Source: Xanthobacteraceae bacterium
GTDB taxonomy: Bacteria; Pseudomonadota; Alphaproteobacteria; Rhizobiales; Xanthobacteraceae
Assembly (NCBI GenBank): GCA_019752575.1
Contig: JAIELW010000013.1
Coordinates: forward strand, 266,722-330,721
Direction: 5' to 3'
Length of the DNA stretch: 64,000 nt
The notes beneath the pieces were generated by a model, which worked only from the letters and a program-made list of their open reading frames with translations, had not been told where the DNA came from and did not search any database. This document shows positions 18,108 to 29,110 of the stretch, one piece after another (position 1 is the first letter of the stretch; each line of letters starts with the position of its first letter). Position numbers and translations under genes: made by a program.

Positions 18108-19273
18108 GCGGGGCTGCCCCGCGAAACGACGTGATCCCGCACGCCCGTATCATCTCACTCAAGCTCTCGAATTTCCGCTCCTACCGGCAGGCGTCGCTCG
18201 ATCTCGAAGGGCGTACCGTGCTGTTTCTCGGCGCGAACGGTGCGGGCAAGACCAACATTCTCGAAGCGGTTTCCTTTCTGACGCCGGGGCGGGGCTTACG
18301 ACGCGCGACGCTCGAAGACGTGGCCGCGACCGAAGGCGACGGCTCCTGGGCGGTTGCCGCCGGGATCGACGGCGCTTTGGGCGAAGCCGCGCTCGGCACC
18401 GGCATCGAAGCGCCGGCTGCCGACGAAAACCCGCAGCGCAAGTCACGTATCGACCGCGAGCCGGTTTCGTCTGTGACGGCCTTCGCCAAACATCTGCGCG
18501 TTGTTTGGCTGACGCCGGAAATGGACGGGCTCTTTCTGGGGCCGGCAGCCGAGCGGCGCAGATTTCTGGATCGTCTGGTGCTCGCGATCGACGCCGAACA
18601 CAGCGCCCGCGTTTCAAGCCTCGACCGTGCGCTGCGATCGAGAAACCGTTTGCTCGAAGAGCAGAACTTCGACCCGAAATGGATGGACGCGATCGAGCAT
18701 GAAGTCGCGGAGCTTGCGATTGCGGTTGCGGCCGCGCGCGCGGAAACGGTGAAGCGGTTGGCCGCCGAGATCGAGGCGAGCCGTGACGCGCAATCCGGCT
18801 TCCCGACCGCGCAGATCGCGCTCGACGGCGAAATCGAACGGGCGTTGGAGATCGAAAGCGCAACGGAAGTGGAGGAGCGCTATCGCGAGAAACTTCGCGA
18901 CAATCGCCCGCGCGACCGCGCGGCCGGCCGCACCCTCGAAGGCCCGCACCGTTCCGATCTGATTGTGCTCCATCGGGAGAAGGCGATTGAGGCGGCTCGT
19001 GCGTCCACTGGTGAACGCAAGGCGTTGCTCGTTGGACTAATTCTCTCGCACGCGCGCCTTGTCGCCTCGATGCACGGCTTCGCACCGGTTGTGTTGCTCG
19101 ACGACGTTGCCGCCTTTCTCGATGCGGAGCGGCGCGCGGCATTGTTCGCGGCCCTCGAGAAGCTCGGCGCTCAGGTATTGGTCACCGGCGTCGACGAAAG
19201 CGCATTCGCAATGCTCGACGCGTCCGTGGCGCGCTTTCACGTTGCCTCCGGAGAAGCTCGCCGCAGCGCCTGA
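18104..19273 (+). CDS. recF: DNA replication and repair protein RecF
   Basis: 389 aa from a GTG that overlaps the dnaN stop (GTGA), which indicates translational coupling. SMC-like ABC ATPase: Walker A GANGAGKT at 43-50, the ABC signature region in the C-terminal half (TGERKALLVGLILSHARL), and Walker B VVLLDDVAAFLDAERR. It helps RecOR load RecA at gaps. An internal start at the RIISLK segment would remove about 14 residues but has no better ribosome site. Confidence 0.96.
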   Translation: MSGAAPRNDVIPHARIISLKLSNFRSYRQASLDLEGRTVLFLGANGAGKTNILEAVSFLTPGRGLRRATLEDVAATEGDGSWAVAAGIDGALGEAALGTGIEAPAADENPQRKSRIDREPVSSVTAFAKHLRVVWLTPEMDGLFLGPAAERRRFLDRLVLAIDAEHSARVSSLDRALRSRNRLLEEQNFDPKWMDAIEHEVAELAIAVAAARAETVKRLAAEIEASRDAQSGFPTAQIALDGEIERALEIESATEVEERYREKLRDNRPRDRAAGRTLEGPHRSDLIVLHREKAIEAARASTGERKALLVGLILSHARLVASMHGFAPVVLLDDVAAFLDAERRAALFAALEKLGAQVLVTGVDESAFAMLDASVARFHVASGEARRSA

Positions 19274-19368
19274 ACGGCTTGGCGATCTGTCAAAAAACCG
19301 GTCTTGGAATCCGCATTTTCTGCACTTCGGCTCCGCGCGGCTTGGGTCCTCCGGTTCGTGTCGATTAA

Positions 19369-21924
<2,556 letters not shown>

Positions 21925-21933
21925 CGCCGAAGG

Positions 21934-22021
21934 CGTCATGGCCGGGCTCGTCCCGGCGATCTCGATTTCAAAAAGCAGTGCTTTCCTAAGCGAGATGCCC
22001 GCGACAAGCGCGGGCATGACG
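21934..22021. repeat. Double-hairpin intergenic element between gyrB and the MBL gene
   Basis: Outer arms CGTCATG (21934-21940) and CATGACG (22015-22021). Inside are hairpin GCCGGG-5-CCCGGC (21941-21957), an inner arm ATCTCG (21959-21964) matching CGAGAT (21991-21996), and hairpin ATGCCCGCG-5-CGCGGGCAT (21995-22017). The CATGGCCGGG...CCCGGC core resembles dispersed extragenic palindromes common in Bradyrhizobium-like genomes. It lies between convergent genes and could end transcription from both sides. Confidence 0.7.
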
Positions 22022-22026
22022 AATTG

Positions 22027-22767
22027 TCAGCGTCCCGGCAGCACGATCATCGTGCGCGTCTTCGGCAGCATCTCGCGCGACATCACGATCGTCGCCGAAG
22101 GGTGGCGCTGCACCTCGTAGATCTGCCCCATCTTGTCGAGAAAGCGCGTGAGCGTGCCTTCGCCGAAGATATGCATCGGGATCGCGGCCGGCGCATCGAT
22201 CTGCTTCAAGACTTCCACCATGCCGTCGGTATTCAGCGTGAACGAGCCGTCCACCGGCACCATCACCACGTCGATGCGGCCGAGCGCATCGAGATGCGCG
22301 GGCGTGAGCGTATGGTGCAAGTGACCTAAATGGGCGATGCAAAGCCCCGCGATCTCGACTTCGTGCCGCGCCGGTTTGCCGGGTTCGCCCCAGCCGCGCA
22401 GCACGAACTTGATCCCCGGATCGGGGTAATCGGTGTAATGCGTCGAGTGCGCGCGGTTCATGGTCGCGACTTCGGGGATCACCGCCGGCCGCACATAGTC
22501 GTTGTAGTCGGTCGCGATCCTGATGCCGGCCGCGCTCTCGATCAGAAACGTCGAGTGGCCGACGAAGGTGATGTTGACGGCGGTCTCGGCTTTCTTCTGC
22601 GCGAGCCGCAGCGAAACTTTCTGGATCGGAGAAGGCAGCGCGGAAACGAGCCGGGGACAGCGGTCGTTTGCCTGCGCGGCGGCAGCGTTCGGGATGCCGA
22701 GCAGTAGGATCGCGCTCAGCGCGGCAAGGCAGCCATTCCGGAAGCAATGACGCTCGTTCGCGGCCAT
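22027..22767 (-). CDS. Exported metallo-beta-lactamase-fold hydrolase
   Basis: 246 aa. Begins with a signal peptide (CLAALSAILLLGIPNAAAAQA, cleavage likely after AAAAQA near residue 32). The mature part is an UlaG-like MBL fold with FVGHSTFLIE, IATDYNDY, HLGHLHHTLTPAHL and VPVDGSFTLNTDGM. The canonical HxHxDH is not complete: it reads as HSTHY and HLGHLHH, so the metal site cannot be assigned exactly. Substrate is unknown. It is convergent to gyrB across the double-hairpin element and divergent from moeB. Confidence 0.82.
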   Translation of the reverse strand: MAANERHCFRNGCLAALSAILLLGIPNAAAAQANDRCPRLVSALPSPIQKVSLRLAQKKAETAVNITFVGHSTFLIESAAGIRIATDYNDYVRPAVIPEVATMNRAHSTHYTDYPDPGIKFVLRGWGEPGKPARHEVEIAGLCIAHLGHLHHTLTPAHLDALGRIDVVMVPVDGSFTLNTDGMVEVLKQIDAPAAIPMHIFGEGTLTRFLDKMGQIYEVQRHPSATIVMSREMLPKTRTMIVLPGR

Positions 22768-22813
22768 TCCGGCATGATAAGCTGAACCCGCAATAGATTA
22801 CGAGGCAGGAATT

Positions 22814-23620
22814 ATGGCGCTGTCGCCGGAAGAGTTGGAGCGCTACGCACGCCACATCGTGCTCCGCGAAGTCGGCGGGCAAGGGCAGGCGAAGCTTCGC
22901 GCCGCCCGCGTGCTCGTGATCGGCGCAGGCGGCATCGGCTCGCCCGCGCTCTTGTATCTCGCCGCCGCGGGTGTCGGCACACTCGGCATCGTGGACGACG
23001 ACAAGGTATCGCTGTCGAACTTGCAACGGCAGGTGATCCACGCGACCTCGCATGTCGGCCGCCCGAAGACGGAAAGCGCTTCGCTCGCCATCTCAAAGCT
23101 GAACCCGCATGTGAATGTGGAAGTTCATGAGTTGCGGCTCGACGCCGGCAACGCCTCTCGCATCATCAAGAGTTACGACGTGGTGCTCGACGGCTCGGAC
23201 AACTTCGTGACCCGCTATCTCGTCTCCGATACTTGCTATCACCAGAAGAAGCCGCTCATCACCGCCGCCCTCGGCACCTTCGATGCGACGTTGACCACGA
23301 TCCGCGCGCACGAGCAGGGCAAGGACGGGACGCCGAACCCGACCTATCGCTGTCTGTTTCCCGAGCCTCCGCCTGCGGGCACCGTGCCGGCCTGCGAGGA
23401 AGCGGGAATTCTCGGTGCGATCGCCGGCGTCGCCGGCACGCTCGCGGCAGTCGAACTGCTGCGTGCGATCGTCGGTTTCGGCGAAAGCCTGGTCGGAAAG
23501 CTTTTGATGATCGATATGCGCAGCATGCGGTTCGAGACCTTGCGCTACGAATGGAATCCGGAAAATCCACTGTCCGGAAAGACGGCCGCTGCAAACCCGT
23601 CGCAGATTGCCGTTTCATGA
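22814..23620 (+). CDS. moeB: MoeB/ThiF-type adenylyltransferase (HesA/MoeB/ThiF family)
   Basis: 268 aa. E1-like adenylation fold with the ATP loop VIGAGGIGSPALLYLAAAG, SNLQRQVIH arginine finger and DGSDNFVTRYLV. It should adenylate the C-terminal glycine of MoaD (or ThiS). Unlike E. coli MoeB, which binds zinc with two CxxC pairs, the first pair is reduced to a single Cys (TYRC) and the C-terminal pair is missing. I recall this zinc-less form as normal in Rhizobiales. A conserved Cys (SDTCYH) remains at the equivalent of the catalytic position. It overlaps phzF-like by 4 bp. Confidence 0.87.
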   Translation: MALSPEELERYARHIVLREVGGQGQAKLRAARVLVIGAGGIGSPALLYLAAAGVGTLGIVDDDKVSLSNLQRQVIHATSHVGRPKTESASLAISKLNPHVNVEVHELRLDAGNASRIIKSYDVVLDGSDNFVTRYLVSDTCYHQKKPLITAALGTFDATLTTIRAHEQGKDGTPNPTYRCLFPEPPPAGTVPACEEAGILGAIAGVAGTLAAVELLRAIVGFGESLVGKLLMIDMRSMRFETLRYEWNPENPLSGKTAAANPSQIAVS

Positions 23621-24456
23621 AACGCTATTCGTTCCGGCAAGTCGATGTATTCGCGAGCGCACCTTACAAAGGCAATCCTCTGGCGGTCGTGCTCGACGCC
23701 GACGGCGTGACCGATGCGCAGATGGCGACGCTCGGCAACTGGACGAATTTGAGCGAGACGACGTTTCTGCTGAAGCCGGCGGCACCTGACGCCGACTATC
23801 GTCTGCGCATTTTCACGCCGCAGCAGGAATTGCCTTTCGCCGGACATCCGACACTCGGCAGTTGTCACGTCTGGTTGTCGGCCGGGAACAAACCCAAAGG
23901 CGAGCTCATCGTGCAGGAATGCGGCGCTGGTCTCGTGAAGATCAAGCGCGACGGCGAGCGGCTGGCGTTTGCAGCGCCCGCGTTGCGCAGAAGCGGCGAG
24001 GTCGAAGAAGCGCTCGTCGAGAAAATAGCCAAAGGCTTGAAAATCCCGCGCGGTGCGATCAAGGCCACGCAGTGGTGCGACAACGGTCCCGGCTGGGTCG
24101 CGGTAATGCTCGGCGGTCGTGCCGAAGTGCTCGCGCTGCAACCCGATTATCCCGCGCTCGGCGATCTGAAACTCGGCGTCGCCGGCCCGTGGGATAAGTC
24201 GCGCGACGGCGGTGATGCGCAATTCGAAGTCCGCGCATTTGTTTGCCCCGGCGGCTACGAAGATCCGGTCACCGGAAGCCTGAATGCGAGCGTCGCGCAA
24301 TGGCTGATCGGAAAGGGCATCGCACCGGAAAGCTATGTCGCGAGCCAGGGCACGGCGCTCGGCCGCGCGGGGCGAGTCTATGTTTCTCGTGAAGGGAACG
24401 ACATCTGGATCGGCGGCAGGACGATTCCGTGCATCGAGGGCACGGTGGAAATCTGA
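23617..24456 (+). CDS. PhzF-family isomerase/epimerase-like protein
   Basis: 279 aa from ATG 23617, which overlaps the moeB stop by 4 bp; the reading frame stays open upstream to 23233 inside moeB, but homology begins at MKRYSFRQVDVFASAPYKGN. PhzF fold, diaminopimelate-epimerase-like: the catalytic glutamate in NLSETTFLL (about 45), the PFAGHPTLGS turn near residue 75 and the C-terminal DPVTGSLNASVAQWL. Family members isomerise small metabolites; the substrate here is unknown, and nothing in the neighbourhood suggests phenazine synthesis. Confidence 0.9.
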   Translation: MKRYSFRQVDVFASAPYKGNPLAVVLDADGVTDAQMATLGNWTNLSETTFLLKPAAPDADYRLRIFTPQQELPFAGHPTLGSCHVWLSAGNKPKGELIVQECGAGLVKIKRDGERLAFAAPALRRSGEVEEALVEKIAKGLKIPRGAIKATQWCDNGPGWVAVMLGGRAEVLALQPDYPALGDLKLGVAGPWDKSRDGGDAQFEVRAFVCPGGYEDPVTGSLNASVAQWLIGKGIAPESYVASQGTALGRAGRVYVSREGNDIWIGGRTIPCIEGTVEI

Positions 24457-24457
24457 A

Positions 24458-24844
24458 TTATTCCGCCTTGTGGCAAACCGCTTCCAGCCGGTTTCCGTCC
24501 GGATCGATCAGGAACGCCGCGAAATAATGTTCGTGATAGCCGCGCGGCCCCGGCGCGCCGTAGTCCATGCCGCCTGCCGCAAGACCGTCGCGATGAAAAG
24601 CGATCACGGCATCGCGAGACGGCGCACGGAACGCCCAGTGGCGGCGCGATTCCGAGCGCTTCGGCAAACCGCCGCGGATGGAAATGTAACAACGCTCCGG
24701 GTGTTCGGCGGAGGAGCGCAATCCGTAACCGATACGCTCACTATCGCGCACGACCTTCGGATAACCGAGTGCCCCCATGATCGCGTCGTAAAATTTCTCG
24801 GGGCGGTTCAGATCGCCGGCAATGATGGAAACGTGGTCGATCAC
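24458..24844 (-). CDS. VOC-family (glyoxalase/dioxygenase-fold) protein
   Basis: 128 aa, single VOC module of two beta-alpha-beta-beta-beta units. Likely metal ligands are His4 (MIDHVSI), the central HRD-like region and the C-terminal Glu in GNRLEAVCH. The motif YHEHYFAAFLIDPDGNRLEA is typical of the small glyoxalase-like proteins. Function not assignable. It is convergent with phzF (1 bp between stops) and 10 bp downstream of the dehydrogenase gene on the same strand. Confidence 0.85.
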   Translation of the reverse strand: MIDHVSIIAGDLNRPEKFYDAIMGALGYPKVVRDSERIGYGLRSSAEHPERCYISIRGGLPKRSESRRHWAFRAPSRDAVIAFHRDGLAAGGMDYGAPGPRGYHEHYFAAFLIDPDGNRLEAVCHKAE

Positions 24845-24854
24845 TTGAGATCGA

Positions 24855-25853
24855 TCACAACATGGACGGCAGCACGCGGTCCGGCGGGCGGTGGCCGTCC
24901 ATGAAGGTCTTGATGTTGACGATGACCTTCTCGCCCATATCGACGCGGCCTTCGATCGTGGACGACGCCATGTGGGGAAGCAGCACGACCTTGTGGTTGC
25001 GCGCGAGCTTCAAAAGTTTCGGGTTCACCGCGGGCTCCTCCTCGAACACGTCGAGGCCCGCACCCGCTAGCTCGCCAACTTCGATCATGCGGGCGAGCGC
25101 GCCCTCGTCGATCACGTGGCCGCGCGCGGTATTCACGATGTAGGCGTCGGGCTTCAGGAGCTTCAGCCGCCGCGCCGACAGGAGATGATAGGTCGCCGGC
25201 GTATGCGGGCAGTTGACCGATACGATGTTCATGCGCGCTAACATCTGGTCGAGGCTTTCCCAGTACGTCGCCTCTAATTCTTCCTCGAGATCGGCCGCGA
25301 CCTTGCGGCGATTGTGATAGTGAATTTGCAGACCGAACGCTTTCGCGCGCTTGGCGACGGCCGAGCCGATGCGGCCCATGCCGATAATGCCGAGGCGTTT
25401 TCCCGCCATGCGATGCCCGAGCATCCAGGTCGGCGACCAGCCGCCCCACTCGCTGTCGTTGGTAAGGAGCTGGGAGCCTTCCGCGATCCGGCGCGGCACC
25501 GCGAGGATCAGCGCCATCGTGAGATCCGCGACGTCCTCGGTCAGCACGCCCGGCGTGTTGGTGACCGTGATCCCCCGCGCCAGCGCGCTCGCCACGTCGA
25601 TATGATCGACGCCGTTGCCGAAATTCGCGATCAGCTTGAGGCTGGGGCCCGCCTGCGCGAGCACGCCGTTGTCGATGCGGTCGGTGATGGTCGGCACGAG
25701 CACGTCCGCCATCTTCACGGCTTCGGCGAGTTCGGTCTGGCTCATGGCGCGGTCTTCGACATTCAGGCGTGCGTCGAACAATTCGCGCATCCTCGTCTCG
25801 ACCATATCGGGAAGGCGCCTTGTCACGACGACGAGCGGCTTCTTCTTCGGCAT
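24855..25853 (-). CDS. D-2-hydroxyacid dehydrogenase (glyoxylate/hydroxypyruvate reductase type)
   Basis: 332 aa. NAD(P)-binding Rossmann motif GMGRIGSAVAKRAKAFG near residue 155-170 and the catalytic triad in order: Arg in NTARGHVIDEGAL, Glu in VFEEEPAVNP and His in LLPHMASST. The substrate-binding N-terminal half has NFGNGVDHID. Closest in feel to GyaR/glyoxylate reductases. A longer frame on the same strand (24841-25890) is a shadow. It is divergent from the SH3 protein gene. Confidence 0.93.
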   Translation of the reverse strand: MPKKKPLVVVTRRLPDMVETRMRELFDARLNVEDRAMSQTELAEAVKMADVLVPTITDRIDNGVLAQAGPSLKLIANFGNGVDHIDVASALARGITVTNTPGVLTEDVADLTMALILAVPRRIAEGSQLLTNDSEWGGWSPTWMLGHRMAGKRLGIIGMGRIGSAVAKRAKAFGLQIHYHNRRKVAADLEEELEATYWESLDQMLARMNIVSVNCPHTPATYHLLSARRLKLLKPDAYIVNTARGHVIDEGALARMIEVGELAGAGLDVFEEEPAVNPKLLKLARNHKVVLLPHMASSTIEGRVDMGEKVIVNIKTFMDGHRPPDRVLPSML

Positions 25854-25887
25854 CGCTCTGTTCCCGTAAGCCCTTCAGCGACAACAA

Positions 25888-25910
25888 CATGGCCGGACTT
25901 ACCCGGCCGG
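25888..25910. repeat. Single-hairpin extragenic palindrome
   Basis: GGCCGG-6-CCGGCC inside CATGGCCGG...CCCGGCC. The sequence is related to the first hairpin of the element at 21934-22021, both beginning CATGGCCGG and reading on into CGATTT. It lies between the dehydrogenase and the SH3 protein genes. It looks like a half copy of the same dispersed repeat family. Confidence 0.55.
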
Positions 25911-26039
25911 TTCCCGATTTGTCTAGCAGAGAGGTTTTGGAAACTCAAAGCACGTAGAGATCGCGTGCGCCGCTATTGACATCGCGGGCCTGCGACGATT
26001 TTTTGGCCCTCGGGGGACGTGAACGCTTTCGGAACTGGA

Positions 26040-26540
26040 ATGATCAAGGCTCTTCGCGTCCTTATCGCCGCTGTAGTTCTCCTCGTGCCCGCTTTTGCGT
26101 CGGCGCAACAGCAGAACAAATTACCCGTGCCGCGCTTCGTCAGCCTGCGCTCAGACAAGGTGCATGTCCGTATCGGACCGAGCCAGAACCACGAAGTCCG
26201 CTGGACCTTCGCGAAGGCCGGTTTGCCGGTCGAGATCATCGCCGAGTTCGAGAACTGGCGGCGCATCCGCGATTCCGACGGCGCCGACGGCTGGGTGCAT
26301 CAGGCGATGTTGTCGGGCCGCAGGACGGCGGTCATCCGCTCGAACACCAGCGCCAAAACGATTCCGGTCTATGAGCGCGCGAACGGCGAAGGCAGCCTGA
26401 TCGCCGAACTGCAGCCAGGAGTAATCGCGAACGTGCGGAATTGCGCGAAAGGCTGGTGCCGGATTTCCGGCGAGCGTTTCGACGGCTTCATCCTGCAGAC
26501 GCTCCTTTGGGGCGTCTATCCGGACGAACTGATCGAGTAA
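26040..26540 (+). CDS. Exported SH3-domain protein
   Basis: 166 aa from ATG 26040 (GGAA 5 nt before); an in-frame GTG at 26019 would add seven residues ahead of the signal peptide. Signal peptide IKALRVLIAAVVLLVPAFASA, cleaved near residue 20. Two bacterial SH3-like repeats follow: DKVHVRIGPSQNHEVRW...GWVHQAML, then TIPVYERANGEGSLIAEL...GWCRISGE. Such periplasmic SH3b proteins bind peptidoglycan or partner proteins. The role is not known. The stop is 5 bp from the convergent irr stop. Confidence 0.85.
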   Translation: MIKALRVLIAAVVLLVPAFASAQQQNKLPVPRFVSLRSDKVHVRIGPSQNHEVRWTFAKAGLPVEIIAEFENWRRIRDSDGADGWVHQAMLSGRRTAVIRSNTSAKTIPVYERANGEGSLIAELQPGVIANVRNCAKGWCRISGERFDGFILQTLLWGVYPDELIE

Positions 26541-26545
26541 GAGGC

Positions 26546-27070
26546 TTACGACTGCTGCTTGCGGCGCAGGCGAACCACGACATCGACGCGGGCGACTTCG
26601 AAGCCTTCCGGCGGCGTCGGCATGCGATCGACCATCACTTCCGCACCGGGAATGTCTAAGAGCTCGTTCTGGCCTTCGACATAGAAGTGGTGGTGATCGG
26701 AAGCGTTGGTGTCGAAATAGGTTTTCGAACCATCGACCGCGACTTCGCGCAAGAGGTTCGCTTCGGTGAACTGGTGCAGCGTGTTGTAGACGGTGGCCAG
26801 CGAGACCGGAAAACGCGCGCGCAGCGCTTCTTCGTGGAGCGATTCCGCCGTGATGTGACGGTCGCCCTTGGCAAACATCAGCCAGCCGAGTGCGAGGCGC
26901 TGACGGGTCGGACGCAGACCGACTTCGCGCAGCATTTCGCGGACATCGTGGAACGGGCAACCCGTGCGGCGGCCAGCCGGCTGCTCGACGCGCAGACGCT
27001 CGACCGGCAATTCGAGGTCGTCTTCCTCGAATACCGGGCGAAGGGTGGTTTCGTTCGTGGACTGGGCCAT
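26546..27070 (-). CDS. irr: Iron response regulator Irr (Fur superfamily)
   Basis: 174 aa. Fur-type winged helix (PTRQRLALGWLMF, SLATVYNTLHQFTEANLLREV) with the Irr hallmarks: a heme-regulatory Cys-Pro motif GCPFHD (Cys38) near the N-terminus and the histidine cluster DHHHFY that binds the second heme. In rhizobia, Irr represses or activates iron and heme genes under iron limitation and is degraded when heme binds. It is divergent from fabA, an arrangement I recall as conserved in Bradyrhizobium. Confidence 0.93.
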   Translation of the reverse strand: MAQSTNETTLRPVFEEDDLELPVERLRVEQPAGRRTGCPFHDVREMLREVGLRPTRQRLALGWLMFAKGDRHITAESLHEEALRARFPVSLATVYNTLHQFTEANLLREVAVDGSKTYFDTNASDHHHFYVEGQNELLDIPGAEVMVDRMPTPPEGFEVARVDVVVRLRRKQQS

Positions 27071-27308
27071 CTCAACTACCGTTACAAAATCGTATTGGGT
27101 GTAACCAAGATGGCTTGCGCGGGAAAGCAGGCTTTCCGCGCTGGCGATTGGTCATGCACTATAATACGCCGTGCCGTCCGGCCGCGCAATAATCCTAAAA
27201 AGCCATTTCATCCTAGGGGGTTAACTGCGGCGTCGGCCAGCCTTCCGCTGGCCGTTTGCCTTTGCTACGGAGATCAAGGGATAAGGGGCGGAAACGGACC
27301 GAGGGAAA
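27071..27308. promoter_or_regulatory. irr/fabA divergent control region
   Basis: 238 bp without a gene. It holds a perfect inverted repeat GGAAAGC-AG-GCTTTCC (27122-27137), a TATAAT hexamer at 27160-27165 pointing toward fabA, and a leader hairpin CGGCCAGC-5-GCTGGCCG (27234-27254) followed by a T-rich stretch, 55 bp before fabA. I find no clear Irr (ICE) box. The inverted repeat sits between the two expected promoters and may be an operator. Confidence 0.5.
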
Positions 27309-27833
27309 ATGACAGAGCGGCGCCAAAGCTTCGCCTATGAAGATCTGCTTGCCTGCGGGCGCGGAGAAATGTTCGGCGCCGGCAATGCGCAGCTTCCGCT
27401 CCCGCCGATGCTGATGTTCGATCGCATCACCGAAATTTCCGAGACCGGCGGCGACAACGGCAAAGGCTATGTCCGCGCCGAGCTCGATGTGAAGCCGGAT
27501 CTTTGGTTTTTTCAGTGCCACTTCAAGGGCGATCCGGTGATGCCGGGCTGTCTCGGCCTCGACGGGCTGTGGCAGCTCGTCGGGTTTTTTCTCGGCTGGG
27601 TCGGCGCGGAAGGCCGCGGCCGTGCGCTCGGCGTCGGCGAAGTGAAACTTACCGGCCAGATCGTGCCGGCCGTGAAAAAGCTGACCTATGGCGTCGAATT
27701 CAAGCGCGTCATGCGCTCCAAACTGGTGCTCGGTATCGCCGACGGCTGGCTCAACGCGGACGGCGAAGTCGTCTATCGCGTGAGCGATATGAAGGTCGGC
27801 TTGTTCAAGGACGCAATGCCGGCCGGCGCCTGA
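27309..27833 (+). CDS. fabA: 3-hydroxydecanoyl-ACP dehydratase/isomerase FabA
   Basis: 174 aa, standard FabA. The active-site His71 and Asp85 lie in [19 protein letters not shown], nearly identical to the E. coli enzyme. It dehydrates 3-hydroxyacyl-ACP and isomerises the trans-2 to cis-3-decenoyl form, opening the anaerobic route to unsaturated fatty acids. First gene of the fabA-fabB-fabI operon, with 42 bp to fabB. Confidence 0.97.
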   Translation: MTERRQSFAYEDLLACGRGEMFGAGNAQLPLPPMLMFDRITEISETGGDNGKGYVRAELDVKPDLWFFQCHFKGDPVMPGCLGLDGLWQLVGFFLGWVGAEGRGRALGVGEVKLTGQIVPAVKKLTYGVEFKRVMRSKLVLGIADGWLNADGEVVYRVSDMKVGLFKDAMPAGA

Positions 27834-27875
27834 CATTTGCGCGAAACTTCGCGCAGGGAAAATATGAGGGACAAG

Positions 27876-29099
27876 ATGCGGCGCGTCGTCGTAACCGGAA
27901 TGGGCATCGTTTCGTCTATTGGTAACAACACCCAGGAAGTGCTGGCTTCGCTCCGCGAAGCGAAAAGCGGTATTTCCTTTTCCGAGGATCAGTCGAAGCT
28001 CGGCTTCCGGAGCCAGGTCGCGGGCGCGCCGACGCTTGATCCGTCCGCCATCGTCGACCGGCGCGCGATGCGCTTCCACGGCGGCGGCACCGCCTGGAAC
28101 CATGTCGCGATGGATCAGGCGATCCGCGACGCAAATCTCGAAGAAAGCGACATCTCGAACCCGAAGACCGGCATCATCATGGGCTCCGGCGGGCCTTCGA
28201 CGCGCACCATCGTCGAATCTGCGCTGGTCACGAAAGAAAAAGGCCCGAAGCGGGTCGGCCCCTTCGCCGTGCCCAAGGCGATGTGCTCGACCGCCTCGGC
28301 GACACTCGCGACCTGGTTCAAGATCAAGGGCATCAGCTATTCGATCTCTTCGGCTTGCGCGACCTCGAATCATTGCGTCGGCAACGCCTACGAGCTCATT
28401 CAAAACGGCAAACAGGACATCATCTTCGCCGGCGGTTGCGAAGAACTCGACTGGACTTTGACTGTGCTGTTCGATGCGATGGGAGCGTTGTCGTCGAAGT
28501 ACAACGACACGCCCGCTACCGCGTCACGGGCCTATGACGTGAACCGCGACGGCTTTGTGATTTCCGCAGGCGCCGGCGTCTTGGTGCTGGAAGAACTGGA
28601 ACATGCCAAGGCGCGCGGCGCGAAGATTTATGCCGAGATCGCCGGCTATGGCGCGACCTCCGACGGCGTGGATATGGTCGCGCCTTCCGGCGAAGGCGCG
28701 GTGCGCTGCATGCGTATGGCGTTAAGCACGGTGAAATCCAAGATCGACTACATCAATCCGCATGCCACCGCGACGCCGGTCGGCGATCTCAAGGAAATGG
28801 AAGCGATCCGCGAGGTTTTCGGCGCCGGCGACAAATGCCCGCCGATCTCTGCGACCAAGTCGTTGACCGGGCATTCGCAAGGCGCGACCGGCGTGCACGA
28901 ATCGATCTATTCGCTCTTGATGATGAACAACAGCTTCATCTGCGAAAGCGCCAATATTACCGAACTCGATCCGGCTTTCGCCGACATGCCGATTGTCCGC
29001 AAACGTCAGGACAATGTGAACCTGAACTGCGTGCTGTCGAATTCGTTCGGCTTCGGTGGCACCAATGCCACCCTCGTTTTCAAAAAACTGGATGCGTAA
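27876..29099 (+). CDS. fabB: 3-oxoacyl-ACP synthase I FabB
   Basis: 407 aa from ATG 27876, which aligns with E. coli FabB ([18 protein letters not shown]); an ATG at 27864 and a TTG at 27837 are also in frame, and the 27864 start has an equally good Shine-Dalgarno. Thiolase-fold condensing enzyme with Cys161 in [10 protein letters not shown], the two histidines in [11 protein letters not shown] and [11 protein letters not shown], and the FGFGGTNA end. It elongates the cis-3-decenoyl-ACP made by FabA. Confidence 0.97.
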   Translation: MRRVVVTGMGIVSSIGNNTQEVLASLREAKSGISFSEDQSKLGFRSQVAGAPTLDPSAIVDRRAMRFHGGGTAWNHVAMDQAIRDANLEESDISNPKTGIIMGSGGPSTRTIVESALVTKEKGPKRVGPFAVPKAMCSTASATLATWFKIKGISYSISSACATSNHCVGNAYELIQNGKQDIIFAGGCEELDWTLTVLFDAMGALSSKYNDTPATASRAYDVNRDGFVISAGAGVLVLEELEHAKARGAKIYAEIAGYGATSDGVDMVAPSGEGAVRCMRMALSTVKSKIDYINPHATATPVGDLKEMEAIREVFGAGDKCPPISATKSLTGHSQGATGVHESIYSLLMMNNSFICESANITELDPAFADMPIVRKRQDNVNLNCVLSNSFGFGGTNATLVFKKLDA

Positions 29100-29110
29100 A
29101 GAGTTTTAGA

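Noticed and set aside
24841..25890. 349-codon frame over the 2-hydroxyacid dehydrogenase
   Set aside because: It is on the same strand in another frame; the 24855-25853 frame carries the Rossmann and catalytic motifs.
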